Assembly: GCF_036345015.1 (NCBI RefSeq)
Contig: NZ_CP084098.1
Coordinates: 496,001-560,000 of the forward strand
Direction: 5' to 3'
DNA length: 64,000 bases
Source of the DNA: Cyanobacterium sp. Dongsha4
GTDB lineage: Bacteria; Cyanobacteriota; Cyanobacteriia; Cyanobacteriales; Cyanobacteriaceae
Shown: one piece after another, positions 54,544-63,969 of the stretch
Layout: each line of letters begins with the position of its first letter
Numbering within the stretch: the stretch's first letter is position 1
The notes under the pieces: generated by a model
Database searches by the model: none
What the model saw: the letters and a program-made list of their open reading frames with translations, nothing else
What the model was told of the DNA's origin: nothing
Program-made: the position numbers and the translations under genes

Positions 54544-56049
54544 ATGACAAAAATAGAGACATGGGAAGATACAGGGCAAGGTTATCCTCTGCGTTGGTGG
54601 GTTTTGCCGATTGTTTGTTTACCAACTCTGGCGATGTTACTAGATGGAAATATTGTCTTTATTGCCTTACCTGCCATTGGTGACACTTTCCGTTATTTTC
54701 CCAATTTGGGGGAATGGGTGTTAGCTTCTTTTTCCTTAGTGGCGGCGGCTCTTTCCTTACCTGCGGGGGAATTGGGCGATCGCATCGGCTTAAGAAGGGT
54801 ATTTAGCTGGGGTTTATGGTTATTTATCCTCGGTAGTGGTATTTGTTTTTTTGCTTTTAAAGGCTGGATATTAATTTTGGGGAGGGTGATATGTGCTTGT
54901 GGGGCGGCAATTCTTGCCCCTGTTGCCTTGGCTTGTTTACGGCGTATTTTTCCTCCAGAAGAACAGGCGATCGCCTTTGGTTATTGGTCTGCTAGTGTCA
55001 CCATTGGTACAGTGATTGGACCATTTTTAGGAGGATTTTTAGAACATATTGCTAGTTGGCATTGGGTCTTTTTTGCCCCTGTAGTACCTGCTGCGATCGG
55101 ACTTTTAGGACTGCCTTTATTGCCTTTGCTTCCTGCGAAACAAATTTCCTCCAAACCTGATTATATGGGCATAACTACCATCGGCTTTGCTATCTTTTTC
55201 TTTCTCTTTTTCCTGATGGAAAGTCCAAATTTATCCCCCAGTCTTAACATTTTGATTATCTGTCTTTTCTTGCTAACAGTAGTAATGTGGCGACAAAGTG
55301 CGAATAAATCATCGGCGGTTATTCCTTTAAATATTATTACTCGTAATAGTTGGTATGTTCCTTCTGTTTTACAACTATTTATTCGAGCATTGTTTGTATT
55401 TGTAATGACTTGTTTAACGGTTTATTTTCAAGAAGGGAGAAGTTTATCCGCTTTAGACACATCTATTCATATTTTGCCTTTAAGTATCGTGTCGGGGGTT
55501 GTTTCTCTTGCCAGTGGCTATTTAGAAAAATCTTTCGGAGTCAAATATTTAATGATGGCAACTCTTACTTTAACCGCTCTAGGTTTTTGGTCTTTGCGAG
55601 ATATTCCCCTATCTGGATTTGATGGGGGTGACTGGTTTGGTATGGTAGCTTTTGGCATCCTTTATGGTAACACTGCCCAACTTTCTCACCAAGCCTTAGT
55701 TCATTTTCCTAAATCCCAAGCCATGAGAGGTTCTGCCATTAATACCTTAACTATTAACTTAGGTTTAGCTTTAGGGGCGGCTATTTACAGTATTTTTATC
55801 TCAATTGCCTTACCATTGAATTTAAAACAGCAGTCTAATTGGCAATTTCCCGTTGAGATACCTAGCAGTGTTCAAGAAATACTCAATCAGGTAGATCAAA
55901 ATCTTCATACCTCAACTCATAGTCAATCATTACAGGCTTTACAAGAATCTTTAGCCCATAGTTTTGGCTTTGGTTTTACATTGTGTGCTATTTTTTGTGT
56001 AATCGCCATTGTCATTACCTACAGTATGCGACCATTTTCATCGAATTAA
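54544..56049 (+). CDS. MFS transporter, DHA2 (14-span) type
   Basis: A 501-residue major facilitator protein of the drug:H+ antiporter-2 kind. About 14 hydrophobic spans are seen. The typical motif region LPAGELGDRIGLRRVF lies between spans 2 and 3, and the antiporter-type motif VTIGTVIGPFLGGFL in span 5. It exports or imports a small organic molecule; the substrate cannot be told. The next gene, a ThDP-dependent decarboxylase, starts 34 bases later on the same strand. The two are therefore likely co-transcribed, and the transporter may move that enzyme's substrate or product. Confidence 0.87.
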   Translation: MTKIETWEDTGQGYPLRWWVLPIVCLPTLAMLLDGNIVFIALPAIGDTFRYFPNLGEWVLASFSLVAAALSLPAGELGDRIGLRRVFSWGLWLFILGSGICFFAFKGWILILGRVICACGAAILAPVALACLRRIFPPEEQAIAFGYWSASVTIGTVIGPFLGGFLEHIASWHWVFFAPVVPAAIGLLGLPLLPLLPAKQISSKPDYMGITTIGFAIFFFLFFLMESPNLSPSLNILIICLFLLTVVMWRQSANKSSAVIPLNIITRNSWYVPSVLQLFIRALFVFVMTCLTVYFQEGRSLSALDTSIHILPLSIVSGVVSLASGYLEKSFGVKYLMMATLTLTALGFWSLRDIPLSGFDGGDWFGMVAFGILYGNTAQLSHQALVHFPKSQAMRGSAINTLTINLGLALGAAIYSIFISIALPLNLKQQSNWQFPVEIPSSVQEILNQVDQNLHTSTHSQSLQALQESLAHSFGFGFTLCAIFCVIAIVITYSMRPFSSN

Positions 56050-56082
56050 CTATTCACTATTCTTATTCACTAATTGTTATTA

Positions 56083-57804
56083 ATGATTAAAAACAATCCT
56101 ACCACTGCTGAATATGCAGTACAACGTCTGGCTGATTTAGGAATTCGCCATGTTTTTGGTTTACCAGGAGATTATGCTTTTCCTATCGATGATGCGATCG
56201 AATCTAACCCTAATTTAACATGGGTTGTCTGTAGTAATGAACTTAATGCCGCCTATAGTGCCGATGGTTATGCCCGTGTTTTTGGTGCGTCTATCCTCAG
56301 TACTACCTATGGAGTGGGAGAATTAGGTGCAATGGCTGGTGTCATGGGAGCTAAAGCAGAAAGATTACCTATTTTTCATCTGGTAGGGATGCCTTCCACT
56401 AGGTTAATGCGGACTCGTAAACCCTTACATCATACCTTCGGAGATGGAGAATTTGACCATTTTCATCAATTATCCTCCGCCACCGCCTGTGTTAGCACTA
56501 TCTTAACCCCAGAAAATGCCATTACCGAAATGGAAAGAGTAATTGCGATCGCACTTTCCCAACGGCAACCAGCAATTATCGCCATAGCTGGGGATTACGC
56601 TCAAATGCCTGTGATAGGCAATCCCATACAGGGAGTACCATTACATCAAGTTTCACCCCCAAAAAGTAACCCTCAAGAGTTAGAGTGTGCCGTTAAAACT
56701 ATCTTACAAAGATTAGAACAAGCCCAACAACCCGTTATTCTTCCCTGTTTTACTCTACTACGTTACGGATTAACAAAACAATTCACCCACCTTCTCAAGA
56801 TTACTGGTATTCCCTACGCTACCACCAGAATTGATAAAGCCGTAATTTCCGAATCTCATCCCTTATATATGGGTATGTATCGAGGGGCAACTTCAGAATC
56901 CGCCCTCCGAGAATATGTAGAATCTGCGGACTTAATTCTTGACATCGGCGGAGTCTTATTTGATGATGTTTCTACAGGTCATGGTTCAGCAAGACTCGAT
57001 CGAGAAAAGATTATTTCCATTCATCCCCATCATGTAGAAATTCTCTCTAACATTAGTCATATTAATTCTCAATCCCACACTTATAGCCCTGTTTGGATAG
57101 AAGATGTCATTAGTAACCTTATAGAGAATATTAAACCCATTTCCCTCAAAAAATTTCCCCAACCTTCCCCCATTACCCTCGAAAAAAGTTCTTCCCAAGC
57201 TATTACTTGGCAAACCCTCCGAGCCACAATGCAAAATTTCCTAGAAGCAGAAGATATTTTAATCTGTGAATCTGGTTTAAGCGTTGCTTTCTTATCATCC
57301 TTACTGTTACCAAAAAACTGTAGCTTTCATAATCAAACCCTTTGGGCGGCTATTGGTTGGGCAACTCCTGCCACATTTGGGGCGGCTTTAGCAAATCCCC
57401 AACGGCGAGTTATCTTAGTTACAGGCGATGGTGCTCATCAACTTACGGCAAATGAAATTGGCACTATGGGGCGTTATGGAGTTAAACCCATAATTATTGT
57501 CTTAAATAATGGCATTTTTGGTATTGAAGAGTTTTTAGCAGGAAATAAATCCAATATTTACAATGTTTTATCTCCTTGGAATTATGCTCAGATACCTCAT
57601 GCAATGGGTTGCGAAAACTGGTATTGTCAAAAAGTTACATCTTTAGATGAATTAAACAACGCCCTTGAAAAAGCAAGACTCCACAATAATGGGGCTTATA
57701 TAGAAGTTGTTTTAACCGAGAAAATTCCTCCTGCTTTATCTGAAACAATATACGCTCAACGCTATCAATTATCACCTATAAACACTTACCTGAGTCCCCT
57801 CTAA
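56083..57804 (+). CDS. ThDP-dependent 2-keto-acid decarboxylase (pyruvate/indolepyruvate decarboxylase-like)
   Basis: 573 residues from the ATG at 56083. The N-terminal PYR domain has the cofactor-activating Glu in SNELNAAYSADGYAR and the His-His pair PLHHTFGDGEFDHF that marks pyruvate- and indolepyruvate-decarboxylase-type enzymes. The middle domain is unremarkable. The C-terminal PP domain has GDGAHQLTANE and LNNGIFGIEEF, the GDG...NN thiamine-diphosphate motif. It would convert a 2-keto acid to an aldehyde plus CO2. Pyruvate, phenylpyruvate or indolepyruvate could be the substrate; sequence alone does not decide. It lies between an MFS gene and an acetolactate-decarboxylase-like gene. Confidence 0.85.
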   Translation: MIKNNPTTAEYAVQRLADLGIRHVFGLPGDYAFPIDDAIESNPNLTWVVCSNELNAAYSADGYARVFGASILSTTYGVGELGAMAGVMGAKAERLPIFHLVGMPSTRLMRTRKPLHHTFGDGEFDHFHQLSSATACVSTILTPENAITEMERVIAIALSQRQPAIIAIAGDYAQMPVIGNPIQGVPLHQVSPPKSNPQELECAVKTILQRLEQAQQPVILPCFTLLRYGLTKQFTHLLKITGIPYATTRIDKAVISESHPLYMGMYRGATSESALREYVESADLILDIGGVLFDDVSTGHGSARLDREKIISIHPHHVEILSNISHINSQSHTYSPVWIEDVISNLIENIKPISLKKFPQPSPITLEKSSSQAITWQTLRATMQNFLEAEDILICESGLSVAFLSSLLLPKNCSFHNQTLWAAIGWATPATFGAALANPQRRVILVTGDGAHQLTANEIGTMGRYGVKPIIIVLNNGIFGIEEFLAGNKSNIYNVLSPWNYAQIPHAMGCENWYCQKVTSLDELNNALEKARLHNNGAYIEVVLTEKIPPALSETIYAQRYQLSPINTYLSPL

Positions 57805-57911
57805 AATTGTAGCTTAAGGTAAGCAACGGGCAATAGGCAACAAGCAACAGTACATTTAAGTACATTTAATTAAGATAATATCTGAGTATAAAAAACGACA
57901 AAGGAGAGATA

Positions 57912-59018
57912 ATGGCAAAATTATTTGTAGCAAATACAATTACAGATTTAATTTTGGGTGATATAGATGAACATTTACCCATAAATCGCATCCCTTTATC
58001 GGGAACTGTTTTAGGTTTAGGTACTACTACCGCAACAGATAACGGTGAATTAGTTTTTCTTCCTAATTTTGAGCAAAATAAAACTTCCATCTACAAATGT
58101 AACCCCACTGATGGTAAAACTTATTCTTTATCCCCAACTTCAGAAGTAGATCATTTTCCTTATGTTTGCTTCACAAATGACATTGACGAAGAAGGTATAG
58201 AAATCGATGTTTCTAACTTTAATATTACTAATTCTAGTCTGACGGAAATTATCACTCAATCAATTAACCAATGCGGTGTCAAAGCTAGTTATTATGGTGT
58301 ATATATCAAGTCAATATGGTCATCGGTTGTTTTAACCATTGCATCTAAGTTATGTTTGTGGCAGTGGGCAAGAATGAAGAATTTTGTCTCTGATGAGATT
58401 TTTAGTGCAGAAGATAATATCTACACATCATTACAGCATTTTTACTGTGCTGATCAAGAACAGACTGATAACCCAATGAAATACTTGGGTAAAGCAAATT
58501 CATGGCAATTAATTGGAATGTATGCCAGTGAACCAAAAACAGGCTTAGTTACAGTACCACAACCTAACCAAAATTTACATATACATGGTATTTGTACAGA
58601 AAAAAATTGGGGTGGCCACGTACACCATGAACATAAGATGAGCAAATTACTCCGTATTGATAGTTTAATTATCTATCCCCTTCAAGAAGTTGAAGTAATT
58701 GAATCGGATTTAACGATTAAGGATGCTGTATGGCTTGATGATAACCTTGTTTTTACTGTTGTTAACCAAGGATTATTAGATGTGAGTAATCTTCAAATTC
58801 ACATAGTTCCTAATAATCAATATAGCTCATACATTGGTTGTCGCATTCCTTGGTTAAGTGCTGGTAATTCTTTTCAATTCAATATTCCTAAAGACCAGAT
58901 TAAACTGAAAACAGGAAAAAACCTTATAAATATTATTGCAGACCCAGACAATTTGATTTTAGAAGCTAATGAAAATAACAATATATTGACTCTTGAGGTT
59001 TCTATTTCCCCTGTTTAA
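57912..59018 (+). CDS. Acetolactate-decarboxylase-like protein with C-terminal CARDB domain
   Basis: 368 residues. The C-terminal 100 (SDLTIKDAVWLDDNLVFTVV, then PDNLILEANENNN) are a CARDB-type Ig-like domain. The first 255 residues have an order like alpha-acetolactate decarboxylase: LSGTVLGLGT, then GVKASYYGVYIKSIW, NSWQLIGMYASEP, and NLHIHGICTEKNWGGHV. HxH...GGHV mirrors the zinc His ligands of AlsD. There is no signal peptide. Similarity is distant and judged by motif order only, so the reaction is unproven. AGGAGAG lies seven bases before the ATG. It follows the ThDP enzyme gene by 107 bases. Confidence 0.55.
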   Translation: MAKLFVANTITDLILGDIDEHLPINRIPLSGTVLGLGTTTATDNGELVFLPNFEQNKTSIYKCNPTDGKTYSLSPTSEVDHFPYVCFTNDIDEEGIEIDVSNFNITNSSLTEIITQSINQCGVKASYYGVYIKSIWSSVVLTIASKLCLWQWARMKNFVSDEIFSAEDNIYTSLQHFYCADQEQTDNPMKYLGKANSWQLIGMYASEPKTGLVTVPQPNQNLHIHGICTEKNWGGHVHHEHKMSKLLRIDSLIIYPLQEVEVIESDLTIKDAVWLDDNLVFTVVNQGLLDVSNLQIHIVPNNQYSSYIGCRIPWLSAGNSFQFNIPKDQIKLKTGKNLINIIADPDNLILEANENNNILTLEVSISPV

Positions 59019-59043
59019 TCTTTGGGCAGGTTTCAGATAAAGA

Positions 59044-59580
59044 TTATAACTTGATCAATTCTACGGCATCTTTACCATCGATCGCATCTAAATAAACTTT
59101 TACTTTTTCCTCTTTAGCGGTAGGTAGAGCTTTACCGATGAAGTCAGGGTGAATAGGTACTTGTCGATGACCTCGATCAACTAAAACTAACAATTTAATA
59201 ATTTCTGGTCTGCCATACTCTGTAACAGCGTTTAAAGCGGCTCTAATGGTTCTTCCCTTATAAATCACATCATCCACCAAAATTACGGTTTTACCCGTCA
59301 AATCAAAGGGTATTTCAGTCTTCTGAGGCGTTCTGGTTTTGATTTGGTCTAAATCATCTCGAAAAAAAGTTATATCTAGCGCACCAACTGCCACCTTAAC
59401 TTGTTCAATCATTTCTATCTGATTGGCTAATAGATAAGCCAAAGGAACACCCCTTGTATAAATACCCAAGAGGACAACTTGAGATAAATCTGGGGCTTCC
59501 TCGACTATTTGTGAAGCTAAACGAATTAAAGTACGACGTATTTCGTCTGCCGAAAGTATTTCTATTATTTGACGAGCCAT
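59044..59580 (-). CDS. pyrR: Bifunctional PyrR (pyrimidine regulator / uracil phosphoribosyltransferase)
   Basis: 178 residues of type I phosphoribosyltransferase fold. The PRPP loop is [20 protein letters not shown], with the PyrR-specific [16 protein letters not shown] and DITFFRDDL, and [18 protein letters not shown] near the end. In other bacteria PyrR binds pyr mRNA leaders and controls attenuation by UMP. No pyr gene or obvious leader lies here, so the control target would be elsewhere. It is about 150 bases downstream of the PP2C gene on the same strand. Confidence 0.93.
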   Translation of the reverse strand: MARQIIEILSADEIRRTLIRLASQIVEEAPDLSQVVLLGIYTRGVPLAYLLANQIEMIEQVKVAVGALDITFFRDDLDQIKTRTPQKTEIPFDLTGKTVILVDDVIYKGRTIRAALNAVTEYGRPEIIKLLVLVDRGHRQVPIHPDFIGKALPTAKEEKVKVYLDAIDGKDAVELIKL

Positions 59581-59733
59581 TATTTAGATAGATTACATTT
59601 GAGTTTATGGATTTAGAACATAAGGAAGTGATGAGTTGTTTAGGTATCAGGTGTAAATTGAATAAAGAATTAAATAAATCCCCTTATCTGCCCAATACCT
59701 CATATACCTGAAATCTGATCAATATTGATTGAC

Positions 59734-60549
59734 TTATGGATTCTCACTTTCATCTGTTGACTTATTTTCAGTTTCTTCCTTTGATGGGGTTTCTATTTGC
59801 TCACTGGATTGACCTTGTATTCCTTCCACTGATATAAGAACCACTGTGATATTATCTGAACCCCCTCCGTCTTTAGCGTTTTGAATGAGAGTTTTAGCCG
59901 CTTGTTCTAAATTTTCTACTTCTTGTAAGGATTTGTTAATCAAATCGTCGGGTACTTCTTCGGTTAAACCATCGCTACAAAGCAAGAAGCGATCGCCGTT
60001 TTGGACATCATCCATTTTTTGTATATCAATACCTTCGTATAAGTCTCTACGTCCCAAACACTGAGAAAGAACGTGTCTCCAAGGATGATATTTTGCATCT
60101 TCTGGGGTAATTTCTCCTGCCCTAATCGCTTGAGAGATCCAAGTATGATCGAGGGTAATTTGATTTAACTCCCCATTACGCCAACGATAAAGGCGGGAAT
60201 CTCCCACGTGGGCTCGCCATGTTTCATTTTCTCTAAACAGAATTAACACAAGAGTTGTTCCCATGTCTGCTCTTTCGGGATGAAGCACTTGATCCTCTAA
60301 AATGCCTTCATTTGCCTGATAAATTGACTTTTCCATCAAATCATAAGAGTCTATAGGCGCATCCCAATTAGCTTCTAGGTATTCTCTAATAACTTCTACG
60401 GCAATACGACTGGCTTCTTCCCCTCCAGCATGACCTCCCATACCATCGGCAAGGATAAAAAAACGTCCTTCGGGGTCTGTATAGTGGTTATCTTGGTTGT
60501 AGGGTCTAACTAACCCCGGATCAGTTAACCCAATAGATGTACATTTCAT
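59734..60549 (-). CDS. PP2C-family protein phosphatase
   Basis: A 271-residue Ser/Thr phosphatase of the PPM family. Metal-binding motifs are all present: [61 protein letters not shown] and [12 protein letters not shown] 30-residue acidic tail ([13 protein letters not shown]) ends it. PII phosphatase PphA and several others belong to this family in cyanobacteria; the substrate is not clear here. It starts 25 bases after the UbiB-kinase stop, which suggests one operon. Confidence 0.9.
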   Translation of the reverse strand: MKCTSIGLTDPGLVRPYNQDNHYTDPEGRFFILADGMGGHAGGEEASRIAVEVIREYLEANWDAPIDSYDLMEKSIYQANEGILEDQVLHPERADMGTTLVLILFRENETWRAHVGDSRLYRWRNGELNQITLDHTWISQAIRAGEITPEDAKYHPWRHVLSQCLGRRDLYEGIDIQKMDDVQNGDRFLLCSDGLTEEVPDDLINKSLQEVENLEQAAKTLIQNAKDGGGSDNITVVLISVEGIQGQSSEQIETPSKEETENKSTDESENP

Positions 60550-60574
60550 ACGGTCAATTAATTGATACTAATAT

Positions 60575-62332
60575 TTATAGTTTACGGTCTAATCTATCTA
60601 ATTGTCTCAATAAACGGAACAAAGATACAGAGGGAAAAATACTTAAAACAAAAACTGCGATCGCAATTTGCCATAATCCGTTAACAATTAGTATCGTAGC
60701 AGATAAAATCAAAGCTCCCACAAATAGACTATAATTAGTAGCCATCTGCATCCCTGCAATACGTCGTAAAAGGCGATCGGACTCTTGGGAACGAACCCTA
60801 ATGCGAATATCTCCCCGTTCTAATTTTTCGATGGCATCTTCTAAGCGTCGGGGTAAACCTAAAGCAGTATTGCTTACTTGCACTGCCTGACGACTTAATT
60901 CATCAAACAATGACTTACCACCATCATTACTAAATTCTGACATAATTTGTAAAGCGAAAGGTTGCGCTACTTCCATAAAGTTAAATTCTGGATCTAATCC
61001 CTTGCCCACTCCCTCTAAAGTAGAAAAAGCTCTCATCACAAAAGTGAAAGTAGCAGGAAAGCGGAAAGGTTGATCATAAGCGATTTCAAATAAATCCTCG
61101 CTAATTTGATTAATGGATTGTTCCTCAAAAGGCTTATCCATAAAGTTATCTAACATAAACTGAATTGACCTGCGCACTGGACCTGGATCATCTGTAACAG
61201 ATAAAGCCTCTAAATCCACCAAAGCAGAAACGACGCGATCGGCATTTTTTTCCGTAATCCCGAATAACATCTCAATCAACTTTTCTTTGACATTGGTTTT
61301 AATATGCCCCATCATGCCGAAATCATAAAAGATTAAAGCACCATCGGGAGCTACAGCTAAATTACCCGGATGAGGATCAGCATGGAAAAAACCATCATTC
61401 AACAACTGCTGTAAATAGGCTTTTGCCCCTAATCTTGCCAAAATTTTGCGATCGAGCCCTGCCGCTTCAAGAGCTTCATAATGACTAATCTTAATCCCCG
61501 GCATATACTCCAAAGTCAAGACTCTAGGAGAAGTATAACGCCAATAAACTTTAGGAACATTAACCCAATTCGCTCCCCGAAAATTACGGCGAAAAGTATC
61601 TGCATTGCGCCCCTCATTCAAATAATCCGTTTCTAGCCAAAGAATACGACTACATTCTTCATAAATCCCTAACCAGTCTCTACCCTTACCCCAACGGGGA
61701 TGATTTTGAAAATAGCGAGTAATTTGCTTAAGAATCCCTAAATCAATAGTAAATAATTGGGGTAATCCGGGGCGTTGAATTTTGATTACCACTTCTTCCC
61801 CTGATTTTAACTGTGCCTTATGCACCTGTCCTAAACTAGCCGCCGCCAAGGGAGTAGGATCAACACTGAGGAATAAATCTTCTAAAGGCTTCCCTAAATC
61901 CTTCTCAATAATCGATCGCACCTGTTCAAAACTAAAGGCAGGAACTCGATCCTGTAACTTAGACAACTCGTCCACATATTCGACGGGAAAAATATCTGCA
62001 CGGGTAGAGAACAATTGACCTACCTTAATAAAAGTAGGACCTAACTCCAGTAAATTTTCCCTAATCCATGCCGCCTGAATGCGACGACGGGCGCTTCTTT
62101 TCTCCTCTGTATAACCATTAGCATAAGTCCATTTTTTGCTGTTACGCCATAGTTTAAACAAAAGGATTAACACAAAAGTCCAAATATCAACACGACGACG
62201 CAAACGGGAATAATTACTGCGATTCCAACGATAAGTTTTTTTCCCTTTTTCTAATTTAGGCTTCACATTAACAGAAGCAAAATCGGGGCTAGATTGTAAG
62301 TATTTTTCTGTATTAGAGTAAGCTGAAGACAC
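60575..62332 (-). CDS. ABC1/UbiB-family atypical kinase
   Basis: 585 residues. The UbiB/ADCK/ABC1K core has the KxGQ-type entry TFIKVGQLFSTRADIFP, the Ala-rich loop AAASLGQVHKAQL, the VVIKIQRPG lysine, the catalytic HADPHPGN and the metal motif YDFGMMG. A membrane-associated C-terminus with two hydrophobic stretches follows (SLFVGALILSATILIV, LWQIAIAVFVLSIFP). These kinases support quinone and prenyl-lipid metabolism in thylakoids and plastoglobules. Cyanobacteria carry several paralogues. It is followed by a PP2C gene. Confidence 0.9.
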   Translation of the reverse strand: MSSAYSNTEKYLQSSPDFASVNVKPKLEKGKKTYRWNRSNYSRLRRRVDIWTFVLILLFKLWRNSKKWTYANGYTEEKRSARRRIQAAWIRENLLELGPTFIKVGQLFSTRADIFPVEYVDELSKLQDRVPAFSFEQVRSIIEKDLGKPLEDLFLSVDPTPLAAASLGQVHKAQLKSGEEVVIKIQRPGLPQLFTIDLGILKQITRYFQNHPRWGKGRDWLGIYEECSRILWLETDYLNEGRNADTFRRNFRGANWVNVPKVYWRYTSPRVLTLEYMPGIKISHYEALEAAGLDRKILARLGAKAYLQQLLNDGFFHADPHPGNLAVAPDGALIFYDFGMMGHIKTNVKEKLIEMLFGITEKNADRVVSALVDLEALSVTDDPGPVRRSIQFMLDNFMDKPFEEQSINQISEDLFEIAYDQPFRFPATFTFVMRAFSTLEGVGKGLDPEFNFMEVAQPFALQIMSEFSNDGGKSLFDELSRQAVQVSNTALGLPRRLEDAIEKLERGDIRIRVRSQESDRLLRRIAGMQMATNYSLFVGALILSATILIVNGLWQIAIAVFVLSIFPSVSLFRLLRQLDRLDRKL

Positions 62333-62487
62333 TGATTGTTATTTTATGAAAGTTTTACTAAAAAAATTTATTGACTTTATTTTCAATCTTAAAAGAAACC
62401 AGAAAAAATTAAATTTAGAACAAATCCAGAGACGAATACATTATTAATCCCTAAAACTTGCCCATCGAATATTTCTTCCTAAGAATC

Positions 62488-62805
62488 TCACTTATTTTGA
62501 CGATAATTATTCAATTCTGCTTTTAAACGAGCAATTTCGGCTCTTAATTCATCTAACAATTCCTGTAAATCCACCTCTGTATTAGCTTCTACCGTGATAG
62601 TGGTATTAGTATTACCAGATTGTTGTTTTGCCTTTTCTGCTCTTGCTTTGACTTCTTGAGCAAATTCTTGTAATCTCTGCCTAGTCTCTGCATCAAACTT
62701 ACCAATATCACTGAGAATATGAGTTAGACTATCTTCTGCTTTTTCTGTTAAAACCTCAGTTAAGGCTTTGCTGAGATAATAAAAATCATTAATTGGGTTA
62801 GTCAT
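62488..62805 (-). CDS. Small conserved coiled-coil protein
   Basis: A 105-residue soluble protein with helices throughout: MTNPINDFYYLSKALTEVL, then LQEFAQEVKARAEKAKQQ, a Thr/Asn linker and the heptad-like LQELLDELRAEIARLKAEL. The last part is a clear coiled coil (about 78-100). Similar short proteins with the NDFYYLSKAL start are conserved in cyanobacteria and plastids, with no assigned role. It is read in the same direction as the UbiB kinase gene, 155 bases upstream of it. Confidence 0.65.
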   Translation of the reverse strand: MTNPINDFYYLSKALTEVLTEKAEDSLTHILSDIGKFDAETRQRLQEFAQEVKARAEKAKQQSGNTNTTITVEANTEVDLQELLDELRAEIARLKAELNNYRQNK

Positions 62806-63147
62806 TGGTAATGTTAATATTTCTTAATGGTTTTTAACAAATTATATCTGAGATTTTCAGATTCCGTTGAGATTATTTTGAACTATTCTTTCTCTCATTA
62901 AAATAATCAACAGGTGAGTTCAGGGTTTTGGGTTATTAGGGTTTGAGGGAATTAGGGCGTTAGAGTTATTGTTAATTAAACACTTTTGCCTTTTGGGAAT
63001 AAAGGGGTGTTTACCTCTAGCTCTTTACTCTATAACTCTTATTTATCACATACCATCACCCAGATTAAGGGATGATTTTTTTGGTTATATCTCCTTGAGC
63101 AAATAGTATTAGAATATTATCGGTATCTTAATAATTATCAAAGTTTC
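62806..63147. repeat. Gap with G/T-rich degenerate repeats
   Basis: About 340 bases. Near 62913-62965 runs of GGGTTTTGGG, TTAGGGTTTGAGGG and AATTAGGGCG repeat in 7-8 base steps, the complement of the CCCCAACACC-type tracts seen near 22225-22265. No gene is seen. The ComFB gene and the coiled-coil gene are divergent from this gap. Confidence 0.5.
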
Positions 63148-63690
63148 ATGGATATTGAAAAAATTGTCGAACAGGCATTAGAAACGGGCTATCTCACTCC
63201 TTCTATGGAGGCAGAAGTTGGTAGATTATGCGATGCTTCTGGAGAACTTTCTGCTGAAGAATACAAGGCTTTAGATAAGTTGATGGGAGCATTATTGACA
63301 GGAGAAATTACTGCCACTCCTAAAAAACAATTCATCAATGTTATGGAAGAACTTGTAGTCAGTGAAGTAATCAGTAGAGTCGCAGAAATTGAAACCACTA
63401 GCGATACATTGTTGGATGTGGGAGATATTTCCGCCTATGCTTTGAATCGTTTACCTCCCCTCTATGCTACCACGGAAGAAGGGGCGGACTTTCAAAGAAA
63501 AAAAGCCAAAGAAGAATTAAACGGCTTAATTTTAGAACAGGTTGAACAGGCTATTGCTTTATATCTCGATCGCCCCTCATTCTACCCTGAAAGACAAGCA
63601 ATTAACAAGACTGGGGTAACAGGGGGAGTTTTTGAACAAGTAAGTAAACTGTTACAGTCACAAGCCTCTCTATACGAAGGAAATAATTAG
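63148..63690 (+). CDS. ComFB-family protein
   Basis: 180 residues. A late-competence ComFB domain is centred on FINVMEELVVSEVISRVAEIE, then YALNRLPPLYATTEEGADFQR and the closing VEQAIALYLDRPSFYPER. An N-terminal helical part of about 60 residues precedes it (EQALETGYLTPSMEAEVGRLC). Cyanobacterial ComFB-like proteins have been reported as cyclic-dinucleotide receptors linked to natural competence and cell size. I cannot see the ligand site in this copy. The gene stands alone. Confidence 0.75.
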   Translation: MDIEKIVEQALETGYLTPSMEAEVGRLCDASGELSAEEYKALDKLMGALLTGEITATPKKQFINVMEELVVSEVISRVAEIETTSDTLLDVGDISAYALNRLPPLYATTEEGADFQRKKAKEELNGLILEQVEQAIALYLDRPSFYPERQAINKTGVTGGVFEQVSKLLQSQASLYEGNN

Positions 63691-63799
63691 GGATTTGGGT
63701 TTAGAAAAGAGGTTTCAGGTTGCAGGTTGCAGGTATGGAGTTTAGCCGAAGCTGAGTAAGTGGATAATAAGTAATAAGTAGAAGTTAAGGTTAGTGTTA

Positions 63800-63969
63800 A
63801 CCTATGTTCGAGATAAAAAACCTTGTGGAGTAAGGCATTGAGAGGGAATATTAACTCTGTATTATGCCGATAACAACTATTAAACTTAGAAAAAAAAGAT
63901 GTAAAATAAATTTATCTATATATTTTTATCAATACACCTAAGTTTTTACTCCGAACTCCGAACTCAGGT
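63800..63969. mobile_element. Diverged relative of the MITE-like element, copy C
   Basis: The right end has AACTCCG-type heptads followed by CGAACTCAGGT, identical to copies A and B. The left end ACCTATGTTCG differs from ACCTGAGTTCG by two bases. The interior keeps short matches in the same order, such as ATTGAGAG and TTAAACTTAG. The flanks (AGTGTTA and TGAATTT) do not form a 7-bp duplication, so it is old or rearranged. Confidence 0.55.

Noticed and set aside
57866-58090. Minus-strand 74-residue frame at the start of the AlsD-like gene
   Set aside because: It overlaps a longer gene with a good ribosome site and has no recognisable features.
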